A stretch of 64,000 bases of DNA. Source: Betaproteobacteria bacterium. GTDB lineage: Bacteria; Pseudomonadota; Gammaproteobacteria; Burkholderiales; JAEUOS01. The stretch is taken from assembly GCA_028292405.1 (NCBI GenBank), contig JAQGMJ010000045.1, forward strand, positions 62,001-126,000, given 5' to 3'. The notes below the pieces were generated by a model. It saw nothing but the letters and a program-made list of their open reading frames with translations, was not told the DNA's origin and ran no database searches. This document shows positions 45,497-54,170 of the stretch, piece by piece (position 1 is the stretch's first letter; every line of letters starts with the position of its first letter). The position numbers were made by a program, and so were the translations under genes.

Positions 45497-46375
45497 TTGG
45501 ACCTCTCCGCCGCGCTGCAGTTTGTTTTTTCCGGTATCACGATCGGGGCGTTTTACGCCTTTGTCGCGCTCGGCGTATCCATTGTTTTCAGCAGTTCCGG
45601 CATCGTCAATTTCGCCCAGGGCCAGTTCGTCATGTTGGGCGGGATGGTGGCTGCCACACTGGCGGCCAACGCGCATTGGCCGGTGCCCGTGGCGATGCTG
45701 TGCGGCGTCGTCGCGGCAGCGGCGGGCGGCGCCGTCATGGCGCGCCTGTTTGTCCTGCCGATGCTGCGCGCCGGCGAATTTCCGCTGATCCTCGTGACTC
45801 TTGGTCTGGGCGTATTGATCGAAGCGCTGGCCGTGGTGTTCTGGGGAACCGATCCGCAAATGCTGGACTCGCTGCTCAAGATCGAGCCTCTCCGGGTCAT
45901 GGGCGCGACATTGAGCTCCGACAGCATCACCATCCTCTGCGTGCTGGCGATTGCCTTGATTGCCTTCACCCAGTTTCTGCGTCGCACCCGCTGGGGACGG
46001 GCCATGCGCGCGACGGCGATCGACCGTGATGTCGCGGCTTCGCTGGGCATCAATGTACGGGCGGTCATTGTGCTGAGCTTCACGATGGCTGCTGCCTTTG
46101 GCGGGCTGGCGGGCGCGCTGCTGACGCCGATCATCTCGACCGGCGCACAGTCCGGTTTCCAGATGACCCTGAAGGCCATCACGGCAGCCGTGCTGGGGGG
46201 TGTGGCGAGCCCCATCGGCGCGGTGGCGGGCGGGCTGCTGCTGGGCATGATCGAAGCGATGAGCAGCGGCTACGTTTCTTCCACCTACCAAAATGTCATT
46301 GCATCCGTCGTGCTGATCGTCCTGCTGTTTTTGCGTCCCCGTGGCCTGTTCACCGCATTGACAAGGCAGGCGTGA
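45497..46375 (+). CDS. LivH-type ABC transporter permease
   Basis: A 292-residue inner-membrane permease with about eight hydrophobic segments; 'GVSIVFSSSGIVNFAQGQFV' and 'MAAAFGGLAGALLTPI' are LivH signatures, and 'KAITAAVLGGVASPIGAVAG' contains the coupling-helix region. TTG start 11 bases after the binding-protein stop. It pairs with the LivM-type permease, whose ATG overlaps its stop. Confidence 0.92.
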   Translation: MDLSAALQFVFSGITIGAFYAFVALGVSIVFSSSGIVNFAQGQFVMLGGMVAATLAANAHWPVPVAMLCGVVAAAAGGAVMARLFVLPMLRAGEFPLILVTLGLGVLIEALAVVFWGTDPQMLDSLLKIEPLRVMGATLSSDSITILCVLAIALIAFTQFLRRTRWGRAMRATAIDRDVAASLGINVRAVIVLSFTMAAAFGGLAGALLTPIISTGAQSGFQMTLKAITAAVLGGVASPIGAVAGGLLLGMIEAMSSGYVSSTYQNVIASVVLIVLLFLRPRGLFTALTRQA

Positions 46376-47325
46376 TGAATAGCTATCGCAAAGCCGGATG
46401 GCTGCTCCCCGTCGTGGCGATTATCTTGCCGCTGTTCATTGGCGGCCTCCCGAGTGCGTTAAACCTCGCGATTCTCGTCGGCATCTACTTCACCGTCTGT
46501 ATCGGCCTGACCCTGATTTTCGGTATTGGCGGACAGTTGAGCCTGGCGCCCGCGGCCTTTTATGGTCTGGGCGCCTACACCTCGGCGTTGCTGTCCACCA
46601 GGCTTGGCGTGCCGGTACTTCTTGGCTTCGTAGCCGCGGGTGTCCTGTGCGGCGTCATCGGCTGGCTGTTGGCGCGGCCGCTCCTGCGGCTGCGCGCCGT
46701 TTATCTGGCCATTGCCACGCTGGCCTTTGGCGATATCCTCAATACGTTGATTCGAGCCAACTCCGAAATCACGGGCGGTTCCTCGGGCATCGTGAATCTC
46801 CCCTCGCCCGCACTCGGATCATTCGAGTTCAACACTCCCCTGCGCTACTATTTTCTGGTGTGGGCAATCGCGCTGTTCGCGCTATGGATCGGCAACAACA
46901 TCGTCAAGTCGCGCATCGGCATCGGCCTGCGCGGCCTGGCCGAGAGCGAGATCGGCGCGGCCAGCTGCGGCATCGATGTGGCGCGCTACAAGGCCTGGAT
47001 GTTCACCATCGGCGCCATTCTCCCGGGCGTCGCCGGCGGCCTGCTGGTGCACTACCTGGGCTTCATCAGCCCGGACAGTTTCACGACCCAGTTCTCCATC
47101 CTGATCGTCATGATTTTGGCGGTGGGCGGTCGCGACAGCCTGCTCGGCGCCCTGACGGGGGCGATTCTCGTAACCGTTTTGCCGATCATGCTGGCCTCCT
47201 ACGAAAAATACAGCCCGGTGATTTTCGCGGTGCTGTTCCTCGGCTCGGTGATGTTCATGCCCAAGGGATTGGCCGGGGCGGCAATGGCCGCGATGAGCAA
47301 ATGGCGGCGGAGCCGGAATGACTGA
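46375..47325 (+). CDS. LivM-type ABC transporter permease
   Basis: A 316-residue inner-membrane permease: 'VGIYFTVCIGLTLIFGIGGQ', 'LSLAPAAFYGLGAYTSALLS' and 'GIGLRGLAESEIGAASCGID' are LivM landmarks. The ATG at 46375 overlaps the livH stop; a GTG three bases earlier is an alternative. The stop overlaps the livG-type start by eight bases. Confidence 0.92.
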   Translation: MNSYRKAGWLLPVVAIILPLFIGGLPSALNLAILVGIYFTVCIGLTLIFGIGGQLSLAPAAFYGLGAYTSALLSTRLGVPVLLGFVAAGVLCGVIGWLLARPLLRLRAVYLAIATLAFGDILNTLIRANSEITGGSSGIVNLPSPALGSFEFNTPLRYYFLVWAIALFALWIGNNIVKSRIGIGLRGLAESEIGAASCGIDVARYKAWMFTIGAILPGVAGGLLVHYLGFISPDSFTTQFSILIVMILAVGGRDSLLGALTGAILVTVLPIMLASYEKYSPVIFAVLFLGSVMFMPKGLAGAAMAAMSKWRRSRND

Positions 47326-48091
47326 GGCTATCCTGCAAATCAAAGGCTTGGGCCGCCACTATGGCGGGGTCCGGGCGGTCGACGATGTTACCTGCCTTGT
47401 CCAGCGGGGAATCGTCACCGCGCTCATCGGGCCCAACGGCGCGGGAAAGTCGACGTTGCTGAACGTCGCTTCCGGCGTCACGCCCGCCAGCTTCGGCAAG
47501 GTGGTTTTCAATGGCGAGGTCATGACGGGCAAGCGGTCAGACCAGGTCTGCAAGGCGGGCATTGCCCGTACGTTCCAGACGCCGCAACTCTTTCCCAACC
47601 TGACCGTACGCGAGAATGTGCTGGTCGGTGCGACGCGCCGCGGGCATGTCAGCCTGACCCGCATCGCCCTCGCCTTGCCAGGCGCGCGCCGTGACCTGCG
47701 GGAGATCGATGTGGATACTGATGCCTTGCTGGGCGAGCTCGGATTGGCGCCGATCGCCGAAAAGCTGGTCGGCAAACTGCCATTTGGCCAGCAGCGCATC
47801 GTCGAAATCGCACGTGGCCTGGCCTCCCGGCCCGAACTTTTCATGATGGACGAGCCAGCTTCCGGGCTGTCTCGGGCGGAAGTCGAGGGCTTCCGCGACC
47901 TGATCCTGAAGATTGCAGGCCGTGGCATCTCCGTGCTTTTGGTCGAACATAACATGCAGTTGGTGATGTCGACGGCGGACCAGATTCTGGTTCTCGACAA
48001 GGGCAAGCTCCTCGCGTCCGGCACTCCCGGCGAGATTCGCGCCAGCGAAGCCGTCAAGAGCGCCTACCTGGGTTCCTATGCTGAGCATTAA
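47318..48091 (+). CDS. LivG-type ABC transporter ATPase
   Basis: A 257-residue ATPase with Walker A 'GPNGAGKST', Q-loop 'ARTFQTPQLFPNLTVRENV', signature 'KLPFGQQRIVEIARGLASRP' (FGQQR replaces the classical SGGQ, common in LivG) and Walker B 'ELFMMDEPASGLSRAE'. The H-loop reads 'VLLVEHNMQLVM'. Overlaps the neighbouring genes at both ends. Confidence 0.94.
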   Translation: MTEAILQIKGLGRHYGGVRAVDDVTCLVQRGIVTALIGPNGAGKSTLLNVASGVTPASFGKVVFNGEVMTGKRSDQVCKAGIARTFQTPQLFPNLTVRENVLVGATRRGHVSLTRIALALPGARRDLREIDVDTDALLGELGLAPIAEKLVGKLPFGQQRIVEIARGLASRPELFMMDEPASGLSRAEVEGFRDLILKIAGRGISVLLVEHNMQLVMSTADQILVLDKGKLLASGTPGEIRASEAVKSAYLGSYAEH

Positions 48092-48797
48092 TAATCTGTC
48101 GGCCGGCTACGGCGACGTCCAGGTGCTGTTCGACGTCAGTCTGACGGTCAATCCCGGCCAATGCGTCGCGCTGCTGGGACCCAACGGCGCCGGCAAGACG
48201 ACGTTGCTGCGAACGGTCTGCGGGTTCATCCGCCCGCTACGCGGCAAGATTGAACTGTTCGGAAAATCGATCGGCGGCCATCCAGTGCACCGGGTCGTCG
48301 GCACCGGGGTGGCGCAGGTCATGCAGGGACGCCAGGTGCTCGGCCCGATGAGTGTTCGCGACAATCTGCTGCTTGGCGCCCATGTGACGATGGCGCGCGA
48401 AGGAGCGGAAGGCGTCAGGAAGCTGCTGGGCGAAATCTACGAGCTGTTCCCGATTCTGCTTGAACGCGAAAACGCTTTCGCCGCGTCGCTGAGCGGCGGC
48501 GAACAGCAGATGCTGGCCATCGGCCGCGCGCTGATGTCGCGCCCCAAGGCGATTCTTCTCGACGAACCTTCGATGGGACTGGCGCCGCGGATCGTGGAGC
48601 ACATCGGCCATGTCCTGCGGCGCATCAAGGAGACGGGGATCACCATGCTCCTGGTCGAACAAAATCCGGAGCTGGCGTTCGCGCTGGCGGATCGTTGCAG
48701 CGTGATCGAGAGCGGTCACATCGTGCTTGAAGGGGCGACGGAAGAATTGCGCAGCCATGGTCGGGTCGCGGAACTCTATCTGGGTCAGGCGGGTTAG
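48078..48797 (+). CDS. LivF-type ABC transporter ATPase
   Basis: A 239-residue ATPase with Walker A 'GPNGAGKTT', signature 'ASLSGGEQQMLAIGRALMSR', Walker B 'KAILLDEPSMGLAP' and H-loop region 'MLLVEQNPELAFALADR' (Gln in place of His, usual in LivF). It completes a full uptake system with the four preceding genes. A cupin and a hydrolase gene follow. Confidence 0.94.
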   Translation: MLSINNLSAGYGDVQVLFDVSLTVNPGQCVALLGPNGAGKTTLLRTVCGFIRPLRGKIELFGKSIGGHPVHRVVGTGVAQVMQGRQVLGPMSVRDNLLLGAHVTMAREGAEGVRKLLGEIYELFPILLERENAFAASLSGGEQQMLAIGRALMSRPKAILLDEPSMGLAPRIVEHIGHVLRRIKETGITMLLVEQNPELAFALADRCSVIESGHIVLEGATEELRSHGRVAELYLGQAG

Positions 48798-48856
48798 CGA
48801 TATTTTGGGTGGCCTGGTGAAGGGCCTCATGTTGGGTACATTGATAGGAGAGCAAG

Positions 48857-49273
48857 ATGAGCAATGAACTGCGGAATGTCGAAGATCTTCCTTTGGAGGA
48901 GAAAATTGCATCGGGCCGGTCGCACATCGTCGATGTGGTCGGCATGGATTGGTCTCCCAGCCCGTTTCCGGGCATCCAGCAAAAGGTCCTGTTCAAGGAT
49001 CCGAACTCTGGAATGTCGACCATCCTGGTCAAAATGGCCCCAGGGTCGGAAGTGCCCCTGCACAAGCACATGGGGATCGAGCAAGCCTTCGTCCTCGAAG
49101 GAAGTGTGGTGGACCACGACGGCGAGGTGACGGCCGGCAACTACACCTGGCGGGATGTCGGCAATACCCACGTCAACAAGTCTCCCAAGGGGGCGATTGT
49201 GCTGGGGATTTTTACAAAACCCAATGTCTTCTATTCCGGCAAGGAACACATGGCGGATTTCGAAAAGAAATAA
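48857..49273 (+). CDS. Cupin-domain protein
   Basis: A 138-residue single-cupin protein. The first motif 'GSEVPLHKHMGIEQAFVLEG' gives likely metal ligands His, His and Glu; 'WRDVGNTHVNKSPKGAIVLG' supplies the last His. It resembles the ChrR/acetylacetone-cleaving cupins with a C-terminal 'FYSGKEHMADF'. A dioxygenase or isomerase role in the pathway is possible but unproven. GGAGAG precedes the ATG; 59 bases after livF. Confidence 0.85.
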   Translation: MSNELRNVEDLPLEEKIASGRSHIVDVVGMDWSPSPFPGIQQKVLFKDPNSGMSTILVKMAPGSEVPLHKHMGIEQAFVLEGSVVDHDGEVTAGNYTWRDVGNTHVNKSPKGAIVLGIFTKPNVFYSGKEHMADFEKK

Positions 49274-49345
49274 CCATCGGGCAGGTTTCGCTTTCAACAT
49301 GGAAGTCCGCGGCAATCCGCCAGGTTTTGATCGAAAAGAAATGCA

Positions 49346-50269
49346 ATGAACGCAAGTCGAACAGGCAACAAGATCGAAGGCCGGGAGCATTGGGCCAAAA
49401 AGGGGGACGTCAGTCTTTTCTTGTGGGAAAAGCCGGCCGTGGCCGGCCTGCCCAAGCGAGGCACTGTCTTGTTCGTTCACGGCTCTTCGATGGGTTCGCA
49501 ACCGGTGTTCGACCTACGCGTCGATGGGATTCCGGACGCCTCGACGATGGAGTACTTTGCCGAGCGCGGCTTCGATACGTGGTGCGTGGATATGGAAGGG
49601 TATGGCCGGTCCGACAAGAAGCGCGGGATTGATGCGACGATTGCGGAAGGCGCCGATGATCTGGCGGCGGCCTGGAACTACATCCAGGAACTGCGCAAGT
49701 GCGGACCAGTGATGCTCTACGGGGTTTCTTCCGGCGCGCTGCGGGCGGCCTTGTTCGCGCAACGGCACCCTGAGCGGGTGGCACGGCTTGCGCTGGATGC
49801 GTTCGTTTGGACGGGCGAAGGCAGCTCCACCCTGGAGCAGCGCCGAAAGAAACTCCCGGAGTTCATGAAGACCAGGCGCAGGCCGATCGACATGGCTTTC
49901 ATGCGCTCGATCTTCGAGCGCGATCACCCCGGTACCGCGGATGAGCGAACCATCCAGGCATTCGGCGAGTTCGTTCTCGAACTGGATGACTCGATCCCGA
50001 ACGGGACCTATATCGACATGTGCAACAACCTGCCGGTCGTCGACCCGCTTGAAATCACCGTGCCGACCATTGTCATGCGCGGGGAATTCGATGGCATTGC
50101 CGCGATTGAGGACGTCTTGCGCTTTTTTCAAAAACTGCCCAATCCCGACAAGCAATTCGCGATGCTGCCAGGTATTGCCCATGCATCGCTGCAGGAAAAG
50201 AACTTCCGCACCGTCCTGCACGTCATGCACAGCTTTTTCAGCCAGCCACCGCTGCTCTACGGACGGTAA
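49346..50269 (+). CDS. Alpha/beta hydrolase
   Basis: A 307-residue alpha/beta hydrolase. The nucleophile elbow is G126-V127-S128-S129-G130; the oxyanion region is 'TVLFVHGSSMGS', the acid lies in 'IVMRGEFDGIAAIED' and the His in 'LPGIAHASLQEKN'. Possible activities include C-C bond, ester or lactone hydrolysis; together with the upstream molybdenum hydroxylase and cupin it could act on a ring-cleavage product, an inference from order. Convergent with the IlvB-like gene. Confidence 0.86.
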   Translation: MNASRTGNKIEGREHWAKKGDVSLFLWEKPAVAGLPKRGTVLFVHGSSMGSQPVFDLRVDGIPDASTMEYFAERGFDTWCVDMEGYGRSDKKRGIDATIAEGADDLAAAWNYIQELRKCGPVMLYGVSSGALRAALFAQRHPERVARLALDAFVWTGEGSSTLEQRRKKLPEFMKTRRRPIDMAFMRSIFERDHPGTADERTIQAFGEFVLELDDSIPNGTYIDMCNNLPVVDPLEITVPTIVMRGEFDGIAAIEDVLRFFQKLPNPDKQFAMLPGIAHASLQEKNFRTVLHVMHSFFSQPPLLYGR

Positions 50270-50284
50270 ACACGCGCCTGGCCG

Positions 50285-52084
50285 TCAAGGGGCGGAAGGA
50301 AGCGGCGCATCGATGTACTGCCGCCCTTCCCCCAGAAGCACCTCGTTGTGAGTCGCACCGGAGAGGATCATCGGAAAGCAGTTTTCCTGTGGCGCTACGC
50401 AGACGTCAAGAAAATAGGGACCCTGGCTATTGAGACAAGTCGTCAGCGCCGCCGATAGTTGTGCCGGGTCGGACACCCGTGCGCTTTGCCAGCCGAACGC
50501 GGCGGCAAGCGCCACAAAATCGGGAAGGGAATCGTTGTAGCTATGGCTATAGCGAGCGCCGTGATTGAGTTCCTGCCATTGGCGCACCATCCCCATGTAG
50601 CCGTTGTTGCAGAGAATGACCTTGACCGGCGTGCCATGCTGCCTGGCCGTGGCCAGTTCCTGGATGTTCATCAAGACTGAAGCGTCGCCGCTGATGCAAA
50701 TCACCAGCTTGTCGGGATGCGCCACCTGCGCACCGATCGCGGCCGGCAGTCCATAACCCATCGTACCGGCCCCGCCGGAGGTGAGCCAGCGCCGCGGCGC
50801 ATCGAAGCGCAGATACTGCGCGGCCCACATCTGGTGCTGACCGACGTCGGTCGAGACTACGCAATCGCGGGCTTCAAGCAGACCGGCAAGGGTGTGCATG
50901 AGTTGCTGCGGCACGATGTGGCCGGGCTGTTCGTGGAACGCCAGACTGCGCTCGGCGCGCCATTGCTCGATGTATTGCCACCAGGCGGCCAGGTTCGGCT
51001 TTTCGGCCAGCAGCGCCTCCACTTGAATGTTCAAGGCATTGAGCGTGTCCGCGCAATCACCTAACAGCCCGATCGCCGCCGGCACCACCTTGCCGATCGA
51101 AGCTTGGTCGATATCCAGGTGGATGACCTTCGCGCCGGGCGCGAAACCGGCAACCTTGCCCGTAACCCGATCATCGAAACGCGCACCCACGCAAACGATC
51201 AGGTCGGCACGATGCATGGCCAGGTTGGCCTCCAGGGTGCCATGCATTCCCAGCATCCCGAGGAAACGCCGGTCCGATGCCGGAAACGCGCCAAGGCCGA
51301 GCAAGGTCAGCGTACAGGGCGCGTCCATGGAACGCACCAGCCGCGTAAAGGCGGCACAGGCCGCGGGACCGGAATTGACTAGGCCGCCACCACCATAGAA
51401 CACCGGCCGCTTGGCCGCCACAATGCATTTTGCCGCTTCCGCCACCAGCGCTTCCTGACCCTCGACCTTCAGGTTCACGGCCGGGGGCCCGCATGTGGCG
51501 CCGTGTCGAACAGGAAGTACAGCATCCAAGGTTTGTTTTTGCAGATCCTTCGGAAAGTCGATCAACACCGGGCCGGGACGCCCTTGCAAGGCGGTCGCGA
51601 TCGCTTCCCCGATCAAGGACTCCAGCTCAGCGATATCGCGCACTTGGGCGTTCCATTTGGTGACCGGCCGGGAGATGCCGATTGCATCGCACTCCTGGAA
51701 GGCCGCGGTGCCGATCGCCTCAACGGCCACTTGGCCTGAGACGCAAAGTACCGGTACCGAATCACAATAGGCGTCCAGCAGCCCGGTCACCGTATTGGTC
51801 ATTCCGGGACCGGACGTCACGAACACCACACCCAACCTGCCGGTAGATCGGGCGTACCCTTCCGCAGCATGGACGGCGGCCTGCTCGTGGCGCACCAGTA
51901 TGTGCCGGATGCGCGTTTCCCCGTGCAGTGCGTCGTACAGCGGCAAGACGGCGCCGCCCGGGTAACCGAAGACGGTATCGACCCCGTGAGCCACCAAAAT
52001 ATCCAGCAAGCGCGCCGCACCTGAATAGACTGGAGGGACGTCGCTGGCAACGTGCGGTTGGGCAAGCAAGGTGGCGCTGTTCAT
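50285..52084 (-). CDS. Acetolactate synthase-like thiamine diphosphate enzyme (large subunit)
   Basis: A 599-residue TPP enzyme with IlvB architecture: Glu E67 in '[13 protein letters not shown]' activates TPP; the FAD/middle domain contains '[20 protein letters not shown]' and '[19 protein letters not shown]'; the cofactor motif is '[16 protein letters not shown]' to 'CNN'. IlvB catalyses acetolactate/acetohydroxybutyrate formation. No regulatory small subunit (ilvN) is adjacent, so a catabolic acetolactate synthase or another carboligase is possible. Divergent from an Lrp regulator. Confidence 0.85.
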   Translation of the reverse strand: MNSATLLAQPHVASDVPPVYSGAARLLDILVAHGVDTVFGYPGGAVLPLYDALHGETRIRHILVRHEQAAVHAAEGYARSTGRLGVVFVTSGPGMTNTVTGLLDAYCDSVPVLCVSGQVAVEAIGTAAFQECDAIGISRPVTKWNAQVRDIAELESLIGEAIATALQGRPGPVLIDFPKDLQKQTLDAVLPVRHGATCGPPAVNLKVEGQEALVAEAAKCIVAAKRPVFYGGGGLVNSGPAACAAFTRLVRSMDAPCTLTLLGLGAFPASDRRFLGMLGMHGTLEANLAMHRADLIVCVGARFDDRVTGKVAGFAPGAKVIHLDIDQASIGKVVPAAIGLLGDCADTLNALNIQVEALLAEKPNLAAWWQYIEQWRAERSLAFHEQPGHIVPQQLMHTLAGLLEARDCVVSTDVGQHQMWAAQYLRFDAPRRWLTSGGAGTMGYGLPAAIGAQVAHPDKLVICISGDASVLMNIQELATARQHGTPVKVILCNNGYMGMVRQWQELNHGARYSHSYNDSLPDFVALAAAFGWQSARVSDPAQLSAALTTCLNSQGPYFLDVCVAPQENCFPMILSGATHNEVLLGEGRQYIDAPLPSAP

Positions 52085-52154
52085 GGAGAGTGATTCTATT
52101 TACAAGTCTGTGGAAAATGTGTCCTTAATTCTTCATATTCCCGTAATATTCAGA

Positions 52155-52179
52155 AAATCCTTCTAAATAATCAGGATTT
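52155..52179. promoter_or_regulatory. Candidate Lrp operator
   Basis: AAATCCT (52155-52161) and AGGATTT (52173-52179) are perfect inverted arms with an 11-base spacer in an AT-rich gap, six bases before the lrp-type start and about 70 bases from the divergent IlvB-like start. Confidence 0.4.
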
Positions 52180-52185
52180 CAAAGA

Positions 52186-52671
52186 ATGGAACTGGATAAG
52201 TATGATCTTGCGATCCTGCGGGCCCTGCAAAAGGACGCACGCGCTAGCCTGAACGAAATTAGCGAGGCGGTGGGATTGTCGTCCACGCCTTGCTGGAATC
52301 GCATTCGGCGCATGGAGGCAGACGGGGTGATCCTCGGCTATACGGTAAGGATCGATCCAGCCAAGATCGGACTGACCGACACAGTCATCGTCCAGGTCAC
52401 GCTCGAAAGCCACAACGACGAAATGCTTTATGAGTTTGGCCGGGCGCTCGACGAAATCCCGGAAATCCTCGAGGCATTCCTGGTTTCCGGCACTTACGAC
52501 TATTACATTCGGCTCGTCGTGCGCGATACGCGGGACTACGAGCGATTGCTGCGCGAACGGCTCTACAAGATACCGGGCATTCGCCACAGCATCTCAAGTT
52601 TTGTCTTGCGGGTACTCAAGGAGGCGGCGCTGCCGCTGCCGGAAGGCGGCAGATTGATTCAAAGGAAATAG
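52186..52671 (+). CDS. Lrp/AsnC-family transcriptional regulator
   Basis: A 161-residue regulator: HTH in 'LDKYDLAILRALQKDARASL' and 'LSSTPCWNRIRRMEADGVI', then the RAM ligand domain ('EAFLVSGTYDYYIRLVVRD'). Family members sense amino acids or related acids. Divergent position and the inverted repeat between the genes make the IlvB-like gene its likely target. Confidence 0.92.
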   Translation: MELDKYDLAILRALQKDARASLNEISEAVGLSSTPCWNRIRRMEADGVILGYTVRIDPAKIGLTDTVIVQVTLESHNDEMLYEFGRALDEIPEILEAFLVSGTYDYYIRLVVRDTRDYERLLRERLYKIPGIRHSISSFVLRVLKEAALPLPEGGRLIQRK

Positions 52672-52757
52672 TACCGGGGGCGTCACATCGCCGCGGGATT
52701 CTCATTGCGACAGAGCCGCCAGAGCGCAGCATGCAGCGGCCCAGGAAGACGAAATGA

Positions 52758-53516
52758 TTACTGCCGCCCTCTTCCCCCAGGATTTTCATCTGCTTTCATG
52801 CCGTGAACGGGGAAGCGATGCGCGTCGCCACCGAGCGAAAAAGCGGCTACGCCGTCGCCCTTGGCGATAGCCTCGACCAATTTCTTGTGCAACCGATTGC
52901 GCTTTGCATGGTGCGCACGTGAAGGCTCCGAACTTTTGATGACCTCGAGCGGCTCCCGAGCGACGATATCGAGAATCGAAAGGTAAAGTGATTGCAACAC
53001 CGCGTTTCTGCAGGATTTGGCAATGCGCCGGTGCAGCCGCCAGTTCAACAGCATGCGGTCCTTCATCGGCGCATCCACGGTCGCCTCCATTTCCGCGACT
53101 ATCTTCAGCAGGTCCTTGATGTCGGCGGGAGTGCGCTGCAGCGCAGCCTCCCTGGCGACCCAGGGGTCCAGCGCGTCCTTGACCAAAAAGCATTCCTCCA
53201 GCATGGAAGGAGAGTGCTTCAATTTCAGGACTGCGTCGCCAAATCGCACCAAGGGGGTCGCCTGAGAGACGAAAATTCCTCCCTTGGGACCCGGCCGCAT
53301 CTCGATCACGTCCCGAGACTTCAATAAACGAAACGCTTCGTTGATGGTGCCCCGGGCGACGTTGAGTCGCCCCTGCATGTCTTCCTTGGTGCCGAGCGCG
53401 CTCGCGGGCGCGATCTTTTTGCGGATGATGGTCGCTTCGATCTGCCTTGCGACGGCCTCAGCCCGTGACTCGCCTTTTGAATTTGTGACCGGTACGAGAG
53501 ATTCCAGGAATGCCAT
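52758..53516 (-). CDS. GntR-family regulator, FCD subgroup
   Basis: A 252-residue regulator. The HTH reads 'LGTKEDMQGRLNVARGTINE' and 'AFRLLKSRDVIEMRPGPKGG'; the FCD domain has 'LNWRLHRRIAKSCRNAVLQS' and a distal 'RLHKKLVEAIAKGDGVAAF'. The C-terminal ~20 residues are short and unstructured. It is divergent from the RidA-like operon, with an operator-like palindrome and an attenuator-like hairpin in the gap. Confidence 0.88.
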   Translation of the reverse strand: MAFLESLVPVTNSKGESRAEAVARQIEATIIRKKIAPASALGTKEDMQGRLNVARGTINEAFRLLKSRDVIEMRPGPKGGIFVSQATPLVRFGDAVLKLKHSPSMLEECFLVKDALDPWVAREAALQRTPADIKDLLKIVAEMEATVDAPMKDRMLLNWRLHRRIAKSCRNAVLQSLYLSILDIVAREPLEVIKSSEPSRAHHAKRNRLHKKLVEAIAKGDGVAAFSLGGDAHRFPVHGMKADENPGGRGRQ

Positions 53517-53615
53517 TGTTGTCGTCAGTTGACTGCGTTTATGGAATTATAGTTTGCCGCGCATCTGTTCCGCGACAAGGCAGCAAGCTGGCGCCTTGCT
53601 TCAACCCGGCACCCC

Positions 53616-53646
53616 AAAAAAAACGCACCGGTAAAGTGCCCGTGCG
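53616..53646 (-). terminator. Minus-strand terminator in the gntR leader
   Basis: Read on the minus strand, 53646-53639 pairs with 53631-53624 (seven of eight positions) and is followed by eight T (53623-53616). No gene precedes it on that strand, so it would end a short transcript starting near 53700: an attenuator of gntR or a small RNA. Confidence 0.5.
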
Positions 53647-53698
53647 CACCGCACTTGAGCGGCGCTGGTAACGCTTGACGAAGCAATTTCATTAACTA

Positions 53699-53716
53699 TA
53701 ATGGTTATAATCATTA
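53699..53716. promoter_or_regulatory. Candidate GntR operator before the RidA-like gene
   Basis: TAATGGTTATAATCATTA is an 18-base near-perfect palindrome (one mismatched pair), 43 bases before the RidA-like start, in an AT-rich patch that could also hold the -10 elements. Confidence 0.5.
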
Positions 53717-53759
53717 GCACCATTGTACCCTGAGCCGCACAATTAAAAGGAGACGTTGC

Positions 53760-54155
53760 ATGAAGAAGGAAGCTGTATTCCCCGCGGGGATGCCCAAGCC
53801 CGCCGGCGTCTGGTCGCCGGTTGTCGTTGTCGAGAATCCGGGGAAGCTTGCGTTCCTTTCCGGCTTCGTCAGCCGGGGGGCCAACGGCGAAGTCGTGGGC
53901 GCAGGCGACATTCGGGCGCAAACCCGTCAGGTGTGCGAGAACCTGAAGGCTGCCGTGACCGCCGCGGGCGGCACCATGGCCGACCTGGTGCGGGTGGACG
54001 TCTACATCACGGACATGAGCCTGTTCAAGGAGATCCACGAGGTCCGCAAGGAGTATTTTCCGAAGGACCCGCCCGCCTCCACCATGGTCGAGATCAGCCG
54101 AATGACCCATCCCGACTTCATGATTGAAATCAACGCGATCGCCGCCATTGCCTGA
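53760..54155 (+). CDS. RidA-family (Rid) protein without catalytic arginine
   Basis: A 131-residue Rid/YjgF protein: 'GKLAFLSGFVSRGANGEVVG', 'NLKAAVTAAGGTMADLVRVD' and the closing 'IEINAIAAIA'. In RidA the 'PARSCVEV' loop holds the Arg (R105) needed for 2-aminoacrylate deamination; here it reads 'PASTMVEI', so Arg is Ser. Imine deaminase activity is therefore unlikely and the protein probably belongs to one of the non-deaminase Rid subfamilies. First gene of the operon; AAAGGAG lies upstream. Confidence 0.88.
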   Translation: MKKEAVFPAGMPKPAGVWSPVVVVENPGKLAFLSGFVSRGANGEVVGAGDIRAQTRQVCENLKAAVTAAGGTMADLVRVDVYITDMSLFKEIHEVRKEYFPKDPPASTMVEISRMTHPDFMIEINAIAAIA

Positions 54156-54170
54156 TCCTTCGGAGACGAA

